Assembly: GCF_004379255.2 (NCBI RefSeq)
Contig: NC_056037.1
Location: 35,251,012 to 35,315,011 of the forward strand
DNA: 64,000 nucleotides
Direction of reading: 5' to 3'
From: Salvia splendens
Lineage: Eukaryota; Streptophyta; Magnoliopsida; Lamiales; Lamiaceae
The notes under the pieces: model-generated
Told to the model about the DNA's origin: nothing
Databases searched by the model: none
Seen by the model: the letters and a program-made list of their open reading frames with translations, nothing else
Shown here: piece by piece, positions 51,243 through 61,374 of the stretch
How the letters are laid out: each line of letters begins with the position of its first letter
Numbering within the stretch: position 1 is the first letter of the stretch
Position numbers and translations under genes: made by a program

Positions 51243-51934
51243 TGATGGAGTACGTACTAAACAAGCCCAACAGCAGTAAAGCCCATCAGCCTAAGGCCCA
51301 AGAAAGAGTTCAGTTCGGCACAACCAAAGAGTATCAGTCCGGCATGACTAAAGAGTTCAGTTCGGCACAACCAAAGAGTTCGGCCCCAGCCTACAGCTCG
51401 GTAAAAGCCAACCAATCAAACTCTGCTCTCAAGTCGGCATCAAGCTCTACTCTCAGATCGGCAAAAGCTGCTCGGCAATAATTCAGCAGTTCGGTCTCAG
51501 TATTCGACCGAACTAGAAGATAGTGGACTCATGCAGAACCTCCACCACCTCCACTACACCCACGATCTATTTAGTGGTGTCAAGCAGTCATTAACTCATG
51601 CAGGATAGTGGACCCATGCAAGATCGCCACGATCTCCACGACATCCACTACCTAGTAAATGGTGCTGCATGCCACGATCTGGTTCAATGTATAAATAGAA
51701 CCTAGATCAGATAGATAGGGTTAGACTCTTAGACTCTCTCGCTTTCTAGAGATAAAATACAAAATAGCAAGTCTGTATTGTAAGCTGTAAGAAAACAGAT
51801 CAAGCAATACAACTCTGCCCTCATTTCTTCCCGTGGACGTAGATTTACCTCAGTAAATCGAACCACGTAAAATCCCTGTCTCGTGATCTGCATCTTCCTG
51901 CATTCACCACCATCAAAAATTCGCCGATTCATCA
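51243..51934 (+). repeat. 3' LTR of element 1
   Basis: Same length as the 5' LTR, with about three substitutions. Ends in CGATTCATCA, then the target duplication CATAT. Confidence 0.93.
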
Positions 51935-51939
51935 CATAT

Positions 51940-52418
51940 TTTCGTTGATCTTTTTAGTGTGGTGTGCATTATCGTTGAGTATCATTGTAGACAAATAACT
52001 AAATTTTATGCAATATAAAATAAATCAAGCAAAAATATCCGATTGGAAATTGACCATTTTGTATTATAGACAAATAATTGAGATGTAGGGGTCGACATAG
52101 TATTTTCTGACTTGCTAATAAAGGACAATTAAGCTCTTAAAAACTATATAACTAAATCGATTTTTCAAAATAGTTGCACAAAAGTGATTGAATACGATTA
52201 TATGCTCTACTTGTTTTGAACTTTACATTTGATTTGTTTGTTCGAATATTAAAGTTAGCTTCTAACAATTGAGATGTGAAAATACTACATAAACAGTTTC
52301 GATTTGGCTTTGCTATTTCTCTGAAGTTGGAATTTCAGGAACATAAATTGAACTAACCAATTAAACTCAGAGGGTAGAAGATTTGATTAATCTTGAGACG
52401 TTTACAATATTTATCTAA
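51940..52418. other. Cluster spacer left between the two retrotransposons
   Basis: This is native sequence of the peptide cluster. The part with TTTCGATTTGGCTTTGCTAT and the following words matches 61040-61090 upstream of gene 4's second exon region. No gene is seen. Confidence 0.6.
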
Positions 52419-52423
52419 ATAAC

Positions 52424-53108
52424 TGATGAGTCCGCGAATTTTTGATGGTGATGAATGCAGGAAAATGCAGATCACGACACAATGAATTTACGTGGTTCGA
52501 TTTACTGAGGTAAATCTACGTCCACGGGAAGAAAAGAGGGCAGAGTTGTATTGCTTGATCTGTTTTCTACAGCTTACAATACAGACTTGCTATTTGATGG
52601 TTTATCTCTAGAGAGCTTAACAGAACCTTTTTTCTATCTATCTAATCTAGGTTCTATTTATACATTGAACCAAGATCGTGGCATGCAGCCTTATTTACTA
52701 GGTAGTGGATGTCGTGGAGATCGTGGCGATCTTGCATGGGTCCACTATCCTGCATGAGTTAATGACTGCTTGACACCACTAAATAGATCGTGGGTGCAGT
52801 GGAGGTGGAAAACCTGCATGAGTCCACTATCTCCTAGTTCGGTCGAATACTGAGACCGAACTGCTGAATTATTGCCGAGCAGCTTTTGCCGATCTGAGAG
52901 TAGAGCTTGATGCCGACCTGAGAGCAGAGTTTGATTGGTTGGCTTTTACCGAGCTGTAGGCTGGGGCCGAACTCTTTGGTTGTGCCGAACTGAACTCTTT
53001 AGTCATGCCGGACTGATACTCTTTAGTCATGCCGAACTGATACTCTTTCTTGGGCTTTAGGCTGATGGGCTTTACTGCTGTTGGGCTTGTTTAGTACGTA
53101 CTCCATCA
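52424..53108 (-). repeat. 3' LTR of element 2
   Basis: Bounded by TSD ATAAC on the left and the polypurine tract on the right. About 1.6 percent different from its 5' partner by eye. Confidence 0.93.
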
Positions 53109-53122
53109 CTACCCCCCCCCCG
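53109..53122 (-). other. Polypurine tract of element 2
   Basis: CTACCCCCCCCCCG on the plus strand, directly next to the 3' LTR. Confidence 0.75.
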
Positions 53123-53794
53123 AAAAGCGAAGTGAATCACTTCGGCATTCTGGATAAAGGTACGGGGTAAGTTGATGTTTGTCCTCGGTCTGATGAAGTG
53201 AACTCTTCTTTGACCGGACTTGGTTTGTGTCCTAATTTGGCGAGTTTTATCGCTCGGATCGGACTTTCCGTTGTCCTAATTTGGGGATCGGACTTTCCCT
53301 TGTCCTAATTCGGCGAGTTTTATCGCGTGGATCGGACTTTCCCTTGTCCTAATTCAGGCAAGTTTTATCGCGTGAATCGGACTTTTGTTGCAGTTTATTT
53401 CAGACGAAGTGCTTGATTTTTAAGCCGAATTGTGGTCTTGTATCCTCTTTAGAAGCTTGGACTTCACAATCGTTGGCTTATTGCAGTTCGTTTCAGACGA
53501 AGTGCTTGTTTCTTAAGCGGAATTGTGGTCTTGTATCCTCTTTAGAAGCTTTGACTCACAATCGTTGGCTTGTATATGTTCTAAGAAGGGGATCAGCCTT
53601 CGAAGAACAAGATACCTCAGTAACATTTGTAAGAGACGACACGCACAGAGACAGACAAAACACACAGACAAAACGCACAGAGACAAACAAAAAGCACATA
53701 GAGACAAAAACGCACAGAGACAAACAAAGACCAAGCAAACCAAAGAAAGCACATTGACCGAACAGGACTCAAGACTGACTGACCGGACTGTCTC

Positions 53795-56700
53795 TTACAA
53801 ATGGAACTTCTTGAGGTTGGAAATGTGCCATGTTCGGGGTACCTGTTCTCCTGACATGTGAGCCAATTTGTAAGACCCTTTGCCGAGGACTTCTGACACC
53901 CGATACGGACCTTCCCATGTGGGTTCGAGCTTGCCCAGCTTTTCTGCTCGGCTTACTTCGTTGTTTCTCAAGACGAGATCTCCCACTTGAAATTGCAGCT
54001 TCTTCACCCTTTGGTTATAATACCGGGCTACTTGCTCCTTGTACTTGGCTGCTTTTATGCATGCCAATTCTCTTCTTTCTTCGGCAAGATCTAGCTCGGC
54101 CCTCAGTCCGTCGTCATTCATTTCTGCTGAGAAATTTAGAGTTCGGGGACTGGGTATGCCGATCTCCACCGGAATCACGGCTTCAGTGCCGTACACAAGA
54201 CTGTACGGAGTTTCACCGTTGGAGGTTGTGGGTGTAGTTCGGTAGGACCATAGGACTTGAGGGAGATTTTCTACCCATTGTCCTTTGGCTTGTTCTAACC
54301 GAGCTTTTAACCCTTTCACCAGGATACGATTTGTTACCTCCGTTTGTCCGTTTGCTTGTGGATGAGAGACCGAAGTGAACCGCTGTTGAATATTCAGCTC
54401 TTGGCACCAATTCTTGAACGTCTTGTCGGTGAACTGAGTCCCGTTATCCGAGATGAGGATGTGGGGTATGCCAAATCGGCACACTATGTTCTTCCAGACG
54501 AAATCCAATGCCTTCGAGCTCGTTATCGTAGCTAATGGTTCAGCTTCCACCCACTTCGTAAAGTAGTCCACGGCAACGATTAGGAATTTTATTTGCCGAG
54601 GAGCTTGTGGTAGTGGTCCTACTATGTCTATACCCCATTGCATAAAAGGCCAAGGGCTTTGCATAGTGGATAGATCGGTCTGCGGCATCCTTGGGATATT
54701 TGCATGGATTTGGCACTTCGGGCATGTCTTGACGAGCTGCACTGCTTCTTGTACCAGGGTTGGCCAATAATATCCCCATCTTAGAACTTTTTTAGCTAAA
54801 GCTCTGGCTCCGATGTGGCTACCGCACGATCCTTCATGAACTTCTCTGAGGATGTAGTCCGTCTCTTCTGGTCCTACGCACCGCAATAACGGCTGGAGGT
54901 AAGACTTTCTAAAGAGGACTCCTTCATGAAGTTCGTACCGAAGTGCTCGGCACGTGATCTTCCGAGCTTCTCTCTTATCCTCGGGCAATTGTCCTTGATC
55001 CAGATACTGCAAGATCGGCGTCATCCAGTTCGGCGAGCTGGATACTGAATGTACCTCGGCTTCATCAATGCTTCGATGCATTAATTCTTCCGCCTTTGAG
55101 CTTGGATCTGAGGCCAACTTACTTAAGGTATCTGCTCGGCTATTTTCCGCTCTGGGAATGCGGATTATCCGAAAATAGGAGAAACTTCGGCTGATGCTTT
55201 GCGCTTTGTCCAAATACTTCTTCATTCTCTCGTCACGAGCTTCACTTGTACCCAACATGTGATTTACTATGACTTGTGAATCACAATGGACTTTGAGAGA
55301 TTTGACGAGCAGACTTTGCGCTAACTGAAGTCCGGCCAGGAGGGCTTCGTACTCGGCTTCATTATTAGTAGTGGGGAATAGGAACCGAAGTGAGTAGGTT
55401 ACCTCGTGTCCGTCGGGAGCGACAAGTAAAATACCAGCTCCACTTCCCATCTTGTTTGAAGCTCCATCTACGAATCCGCTCCAGCAGTCCGGCGGCTCTA
55501 CTTCGGATTCCAAGGGCTGTGCTAGTTCGGCATTGGCAGAATTCTTCTGTTCGGCAATAACAGGAATTGCTTGATCGAACTTTGCTTCTGCAAGAAAATC
55601 TGCCAAGGCTTGTCCCTTGATGGCTTTCCGAGGTAGATACTCGATTGAGTGTTCTCCCAGCTCTATGGCCCATTTGGCGATTCTGCCTGATGCTTCTGGC
55701 TTGGTCAAAACTTGCCGAAGAGGCAGATCGGTTAAGACGCATACCTTGTGAGCATAGAAGTATGGCCGCAGTCTCCTTGCTGCATTTACTAACGCCAGAG
55801 CAATTTTTTCCAGAGGTTGATACCTTGTTTCTGGACCTCTTAATGCTCGGCTTGTAAAGTAGATGGGAAACTGCTTTAGGCCTTCTTCTCGTACAAGCAC
55901 CGCGCTAATGGTTTGATCGGATGCCGCTAAGTATAAGAAAATCACTTCGGCATCTGTTGGAGCAGAGAGAATTGGAAGCTCGGCTAAATAACTTTTGAGC
56001 TCGTCAAAAGCCTTTTTCTGCTCGGCTCCCCACTCAAACTTTGGTGCCTTTTTTAACACTTTGAAGAACGGCAGTTGCTTTTCGGCTGCTTGGGAAAGGA
56101 ATCTATTCAATGCGGCTAGACATCCAGTTAGTCTTTGCACATCGTGTATGGACTTCGGCATCGCCATGTTCTGAATAACTTGAACTTTTGAGGGATTTGC
56201 CTTGAGTCCGTCCTTTGAAATCCAACAACCCAGAAATTTTCCCGAATCTACCAAAAAGGTACATTTTTGGGGGTTGAGTTTGAGGTTGGCTTTTCGGAGC
56301 ACGTCGAGAGTGGATTTGAGGTTGTCTTCGTACTCCGAAGTGCTTTTGCTTTTGACAACTATGTCGTCGACATATACTTCAACCTGTTTTCCGATTAGGT
56401 GCCGAAAAAGCTTGTCTACCATCCTTTGATAAGTGGCTCCGGCATTCTTTAAACCGAATGGCATCTTTTTATAAGCGAAAATGCCGAAATCGGTAATGAA
56501 AGCTGTTTTCGGAGCGTCACTCTTATCCATCAACACTTGGTGATATCCTTTGTATAAATCAAGAAAACAGAAAATTTCGAAGCCGATCAAAGCTTCTACT
56601 TTTTTATCTATATTCGGAAGGGGATAGCAATCTTTAGGACAGTGCTTGTTTAGATCGGTAAAATCTATGCACATCCGCCATCCTCCTTCTTTTTTCTTGA

Positions 56701-57058
56701 TCATCACAGGATTGGCCACCCAAGAAGGATATTTCACCTCGAATAGTACATCCGCTTTTAGTAATTGGCGGACTTCGTCATGGATGACTTGGCTTCTTTC
56801 TGCCGCAAAGAGTCTTTGCTTCTGTTTTACTGGCCGGATTGAAGGATCAATATTTAACCGATGAGTGATTACCTCGGGGGGCACTCCGGTCATGTCCAAC
56901 GGAGACCATGCAAAGACATCTTTGTACTCCTTGAGGAGCTGAATGGTCTTTTCCCGGAGTAGAGGCGTTCCTGCGAAGCCGATCTTGACCGTTCTGGATG
57001 GATCATCTTCGTATAACTGAACGGTCATTGAGTTCGGCTCTGAAGTGACTTCGGTCAT
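53795..57058 (-). CDS. Pol of element 2: reverse transcriptase, two RNase H domains, integrase
   Basis: An open frame of 1087 aa. Reverse transcriptase spans about 60-260 with the catalytic YVDD at 229-232 and FGLKNAGATYQRMVDKLF before it. The Ty3-type RNase H follows at about 340-470. The archaeal-type RNase H of the Tat lineage starts near 525 (GFVDGASNKMGSG). The integrase zinc finger is near 735-785 and its core near 800-920, with GIDIVGPL and SDNGTQF. This part is undamaged. An in-frame TAG at 57092-57094 separates it from the protease, so it was once part of a single gag-pol reading frame. Expression from its internal Met is doubtful. Confidence 0.9.
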   Translation of the reverse strand: MTEVTSEPNSMTVQLYEDDPSRTVKIGFAGTPLLREKTIQLLKEYKDVFAWSPLDMTGVPPEVITHRLNIDPSIRPVKQKQRLFAAERSQVIHDEVRQLLKADVLFEVKYPSWVANPVMIKKKEGGWRMCIDFTDLNKHCPKDCYPLPNIDKKVEALIGFEIFCFLDLYKGYHQVLMDKSDAPKTAFITDFGIFAYKKMPFGLKNAGATYQRMVDKLFRHLIGKQVEVYVDDIVVKSKSTSEYEDNLKSTLDVLRKANLKLNPQKCTFLVDSGKFLGCWISKDGLKANPSKVQVIQNMAMPKSIHDVQRLTGCLAALNRFLSQAAEKQLPFFKVLKKAPKFEWGAEQKKAFDELKSYLAELPILSAPTDAEVIFLYLAASDQTISAVLVREEGLKQFPIYFTSRALRGPETRYQPLEKIALALVNAARRLRPYFYAHKVCVLTDLPLRQVLTKPEASGRIAKWAIELGEHSIEYLPRKAIKGQALADFLAEAKFDQAIPVIAEQKNSANAELAQPLESEVEPPDCWSGFVDGASNKMGSGAGILLVAPDGHEVTYSLRFLFPTTNNEAEYEALLAGLQLAQSLLVKSLKVHCDSQVIVNHMLGTSEARDERMKKYLDKAQSISRSFSYFRIIRIPRAENSRADTLSKLASDPSSKAEELMHRSIDEAEVHSVSSSPNWMTPILQYLDQGQLPEDKREARKITCRALRYELHEGVLFRKSYLQPLLRCVGPEETDYILREVHEGSCGSHIGARALAKKVLRWGYYWPTLVQEAVQLVKTCPKCQIHANIPRMPQTDLSTMQSPWPFMQWGIDIVGPLPQAPRQIKFLIVAVDYFTKWVEAEPLATITSSKALDFVWKNIVCRFGIPHILISDNGTQFTDKTFKNWCQELNIQQRFTSVSHPQANGQTEVTNRILVKGLKARLEQAKGQWVENLPQVLWSYRTTPTTSNGETPYSLVYGTEAVIPVEIGIPSPRTLNFSAEMNDDGLRAELDLAEERRELACIKAAKYKEQVARYYNQRVKKLQFQVGDLVLRNNEVSRAEKLGKLEPTWEGPYRVSEVLGKGSYKLAHMSGEQVPRTWHISNLKKFHL

Positions 57059-57091
57059 CTCGCTTGCCTCTGACTCCGGTTGCTGTGATTG

Positions 57092-58104
57092 CTATGCTTG
57101 ATGGTGCCGAACTGATTGCTCGGCACTTTTAAGCGCAATCTGCAGACATTCTTTTGCTCTCTTTTGATCACCTCGGATGACCGCTATCCCACCTTTAGTG
57201 GGGATCTTGATGGTGAGGTGATAAGTAGAGCAAACGGCCCGAACTGTGTTGAGCCAGTCTCTCCCCAGGATGATGTTGTACGGGGACCGAGCTTTCACCA
57301 CAAAGAACTCGATCATCGTATTGGAGCTTGTAGGCGCTTTTCCCACCGTGATCGGAAGGCTGATAATACCTTCAGGGCGGGTGTCCTCCTGGGCGAAACT
57401 TTTCAGAGGAAGTGGAGCCGGACTGAGCCGAGCTGGATCCACTTCCATTTTATCGAAACATTCTTTAAAAAGAATGCTGACTGACGCTCCTGTATCCACA
57501 AATACTCTGTGGATCAGTTTGTTTGCCACTCCGGCTTGAATGACAATAGCGTCTTGGTGAGGAGAGATGGCTGGGACGGGATCGGCATCTGAAAAAGTAA
57601 TCACTTCGTCTTTCTTCAGCCTTTTATGTGTTGGCTCCTCTTGATTGGAACCTCTGCGCTCTGCTTTTAGGGACGACTTAGTCTTCCCGGCAGGGAGAGC
57701 ATCAATAGTCTGGATTACTCCATCATATTGCGGCTCGTCGTCGTCTTCGGGATCCTCATGCCTTTTCAGATCCTGAGGATTGCAGTTCGCACCTCTCTGC
57801 CTTTTGTTCTTTTTCGGCTGCTTGCTTTGGTATTCTTTTAACGTTCCTGTTTTCACAAGAACATCAATACCTGCAGCCAAATTTCGGCACTCCTCGGTAT
57901 CGTGACCGTGGGCTTGATGGAAGGAGCAATATTGATCCTGAGGTCGCCGCGCGGCTGATTTCGTCATCCGCTTTGGTTTTTCGAACATATCGGAATGTAG
58001 TTCGAAAATTTCCGCTCTTGACTTGTTTAATGGTACGAACTGAGCGGGCGGCTTCTCAGGATTGAGACGTGGTCCCAATCTGCCTTGTACCGGTGCGTAC
58101 CGGT
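57092..58104 (-). pseudogene. Gag C-terminus and protease segment of element 2
   Basis: The segment after the 10-bp duplication is open to the TAG at 57092. It has the zinc-knuckle-like CSFHQAHGHDTEEC and the aspartic protease with VFVDTGASVSILF (active site DTG). Near its end are ILGRDWLNTV and the KIPTKGG stretch. The bases upstream of about 58104 in this frame are not gag because of the shift. Confidence 0.85.
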
Positions 58105-59180
58105 GCCCTTTGAATTCTTTCAAAAGGAGTTCGGCGAGGAAGCACCTGGCCGCTTTGATCGGGCTTCTTTTTCTCTTCTCGGGATGAGCTGTCTAAAGAC
58201 CGTTTTCGACGGTCTGCCTCATCCGCACGGGAAAACTGGTCCGCAATGTCCCACATTTCTTGAGCTGTTTGCGGACCGCACTCCACGAGCTTTCTGTAGA
58301 GAGCTCCGGGCAGGATTCCATTTTGGAATGCCGAAATGACAAGTAGATCGTTGAGATCATCTACTTGTAGGCATTCCTTGTGGAATCTCGTCATGAAGTC
58401 GCTGATCTTTTCATCGCGACCTTGACGTATAGAAAGCAGTTGAGCCGAAGTGATCCGGGCTTCCGCTTTCTGAAAGAACCTCCTGTGGAAAGCATCCATT
58501 AGATCTCGGTAAGATCTAATGCTGCCTTGGGGGAGGCTATCGAACCACCTTCTCGCGTTCCCGGTAAGAAGCTCGGGGAACAGCTTGCACATATGGACCT
58601 CATTGAGACCCTGGTTCGCCATATTATACTGATAGCGTCCCAAGAAGTCATGAGGATCCACTAGCCCGTCATAAGTCATTGACGGTGTCCGGTAGTTCCG
58701 CGGCAAAGGAGTTCGGGTGATATCGTCCGAGAACGGAGTCTTTAATGCTCCGTACATGGCGAACCCGATATTTCATCGGTACGGAGGAGATGGAGTTCTC
58801 CTGTGGTTCCGGTACCGAGGAGGAACAGGAACATGTCGGGGTTGAGGATTCTTTCTCCTGGAAGACACGTCACTACTGCGGTAGTGACTTTCATGTCTGG
58901 ATGAGGAGGGAGAATCCGCCGTTGTCTTCTCCGGCTGTTGGCTCTTCTGCAGGAAGGTTAAGAACTCCTCCTGCTTCTCGGCCAAGAACAGCTTGACAGC
59001 TTCATTTAAATCGGGCTGCTGGGAAGACTCGGTGCGATGACTCCTGGAGTGGCTTGTTCCTTCTTCGTGAGAACCGGAGGTAGATGTCTCCCGAGGCCGT
59101 TTTTCAGACCTGCGAGCTGGACTAGCTTCCTCACGGTTATCACGAACGGTATTACGGGTAGTATGTGATCTGGTATGCAT
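58104..59180 (-). pseudogene. Gag of element 2 with one stop and one frameshift
   Basis: Gag starts at 59180 (MHTRSHTTRN). A TGA replaces a sense codon right after PSPPYR near 58770. The frame then continues through NARRWFDSLP to about 58104, where the 10 bases CGCACCGGTA are duplicated and shift the frame. From 59180 to the pol stop at 53795 the length minus 10 is an exact multiple of three, which supports an original single gag-pol frame of 1791 codons plus stop. Confidence 0.88.
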
Positions 59181-59238
59181 TTTTTTTGGGGTGGAAAAAG
59201 GGTCAAAAATTCGCTTTATCACAAATTTGGTTCTCTGT

Positions 59239-59256
59239 TTCCCACAGACGGCGCCA
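59239..59256 (-). other. Primer-binding site of element 2
   Basis: Complement of the same 18 bases found in element 1, one base from the 5' LTR. Confidence 0.75.
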
Positions 59257-59257
59257 G

Positions 59258-59942
59258 TGATGAATCCGCGAATTTTTGATGGTGATGAATGCAGGAAAAT
59301 GCAGATCACGACACAGTGAATTTACGTGGTTCGATTTACTGAGGTAAATCTACGTCCACGGGAAGAAAAGAGGGCAGAGTTGTATTGCTTGATCTGTTTT
59401 CTACAGCTTACAATACAGACTTGCTATTTGATGGTTTATCTCTAGAGAGCTTAACAGAACCTTTTTTCTATCTATCTAATCTAGGTTCTATTTATACATT
59501 GAACCAAGATCGTGGCATGCAGCCTTATTTACTAGGCAGTGGATGTCGTGGAGATCGTGGCGATCTTGCATGGGTCCACTATCCTGCATGAGTTAAAGAC
59601 TGCTTGACACCACTAAATAGATCGTGGGTGTAGTGGAGGTGGAAATTCTGCATGAGTCCACTATCTCCTAGTTCGGTCGAATACTGAGACCGAACTGCTG
59701 AATTCTTGCCGAGCAGCTTTTGCCGATCTGAGAATAGAGCTTGATGCCGACCTGAGAGCAGAGTTTGATTGGTTGGCTTTTACCGAGCTGTAGGCTGGGG
59801 CCGAACTCTTTGGTTGTGCCGAACTGAACTCTTTAGTCATGCCGGACTGATACTCTTTAGTCATGCCGAACTGATACTCTTTCTTGGGCTTTAGGCTGAT
59901 GGGCTTTGCTGCTGTTGGGCTTGTTTAGTACGTACTCCATCA
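59258..59942 (-). repeat. 5' LTR of element 2
   Basis: On the minus strand it starts TGATGGAGTACG and carries a TATA box at 59489-59496. Confidence 0.93.
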
Positions 59943-60011
59943 ATAACATAAAGCAAACTAACTAAAAAAAACATAAAGCAAACTCATGAATCTTGAAGGA
60001 AATGAGATATA

Positions 60012-60531
60012 CTAATAACGACTATTGTTGTCACACTTGTTGACGCAATACTCCACTTTGTTGGCATCTGCATTTGATCATTTAAAACACATATTAACAT
60101 CTCTCAAACAATAAATTGTCAAACTAAGATATCCCTTTAGAGCACCATGAAATAAACATTACCAACAATATTTGATACAGTTCATTTAAAAAACTTAAAC
60201 TCACAATCTTATGTTATGTTTACATTCACAATATTAAACACGAACGCACGCACACTAAAGCTCGGAGCAAGGGCACAAGCGTAATTTTACCTTGACCGAA
60301 CCGAGAGCAGCGATTCGTGGCACACTGGACGTTGTAAGAGTTGGCTGACTTGCCTATGCACTTGACAATGCATTTTGAGATGCACACAGTTAACTCTTTT
60401 CTCGCAGCCTCACAATCTCCATAGCAATGTCTGTAGCATTTGCCGAAAGAAGCCGACGCACACCCTGCGCATATTAGCATCAACACCGCAATCACAGCTA
60501 ACCTACGCTTACTATTGCATTCAATCGTCAT
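60012..60531 (-). CDS. Thionin-like cysteine-rich secreted peptide, gene 3 (98 aa)
   Basis: Exons are 60291-60531 and 60012-60067, with the shortest intron of the cluster (223 bp). The signal peptide is KRRLAVIAVLMLICAGCASA after MTIECNS. The mature part has ten cysteines: CYRHC, GDC, TVC, SKC, VKC, VQC, NRC and, in exon 2, EYCVNKC. Against genes 2 and 4 the NSC cysteine is Tyr (NSY), and the C-terminal cysteine is gone (it ends NNSRY). It is the most diverged member. Retrotransposon 2 ends only 65 bases beyond its stop codon, so the 3' UTR probably runs into the LTR. Function is inferred from the family. Confidence 0.8.
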
Positions 60532-60625
60532 CTCTATTTTTATCTAATAATAATCCTCTCTTAATGGATGCTTAATATTTTTTTATAATTAAATTATTGG
60601 TGAGTCTGTGACAGCCTTCCATTAT

Positions 60626-60634
60626 TATTTATAG
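60626..60634 (-). promoter_or_regulatory. TATA box of peptide gene 3
   Basis: CTATAAATA on the minus strand, about 95 bases before the start codon. Confidence 0.65.
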
Positions 60635-61374
60635 GCGTTTGTTTTCTGGCCTGCTAATCAGTATGAATTACCGCCATACTTTAAAAAGTGGCCGTTATCT
60701 ATAATTTCGAATTTGGAATCCTTAATTTCTTAATCTTATAATGGAAAGCAGTCATAATCATGTTCCGATTATGCTAACGCGGAACTGATTTTTGATAATC
60801 TGGAAGCTTTAATTATTTGGTGACACTGTCATTTAAAATCATTTATTAATTTAACATTCATCATTTAAGATAATCAGTATTCTGAAACTTTGGTATAAGT
60901 AAAATTCATATCGAGCGTTGCTATCCCTAGCAAAGTGCAGCCACAACAAAAATATTGACAGCCAATTTAAGTTATTTACTAGCTTTGTGTGATTGAATAT
61001 TTAAGTGAGAGTTTCAAACAACTGAAATGTGAATGCTACATAAATTGTTTCGATTTGGCTTTGCTATTTCTCTAAATTTGGTATTTCGTGAACAAGAGTT
61101 GAACATTTTTTTTACTATGGCTGCCAAATAAACAACCAATTAATAGAAATAATGTATACATGAATAAGTTTTGAATTGCTGGCATTTCATAGCCCACATT
61201 AATCAATCCCAAGTGTCTGTCTTAGATATATATTAAAATTAATCGGTAAAAGATTTGATTTATTTTAAGACGTTTACAATATTTATATAGTTAACACATA
61301 GCAACCTCACAAATCTGGATGGAAATGAGATAATAATAAGTACTCGTACGTTTATTATATAAATAGGATACAAA
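60635..61374. other. Spacer between peptide genes 3 and 4
   Basis: AT-rich; parts match 51960-52420 and 42440-42640, as expected of duplicated cluster spacers. No gene seen. Confidence 0.6.

Larger units (their letters stand above)
45792..51934 (+). mobile_element. Ty3/Gypsy (Tat-type) LTR retrotransposon 1, internally deleted, young
   Basis: LTRs at 45792-46483 and 51243-51934 are 692 bp each and differ at about three positions. The 5-bp target duplication CATAT flanks both ends (45787-45791 and 51935-51939). The primer-binding site is TGGCGCCGTCTGTGGGAA next to the 5' LTR, and the G-rich polypurine tract lies just before the 3' LTR. The protease and most of the reverse transcriptase are deleted, so the element needs a helper. 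Confidence 0.95.
52424..59942 (-). mobile_element. Ty3/Gypsy (Tat-type) LTR retrotransposon 2, full-length, mutated
   Basis: LTRs at 52424-53108 (3') and 59258-59942 (5') are 685 bp each and differ at about eleven positions. The target duplication ATAAC flanks both ends (52419-52423 and 59943-59947). The primer-binding site is at 59239-59256 and the polypurine tract, seen as a C run, at 53109-53122. It is closely related to element 1 but on the other strand, older, and without the large deletion. Confidence 0.95.

Noticed and set aside
52423..52445. Hammerhead ribozyme-like core (CTGATGAGTCCGCGAA) at the edge of element 2
   Set aside because: The first C belongs to the target duplication, the other LTR reads TGATGAATCC, and no GAAAC with matching stems follows. 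It is not a retrozyme.
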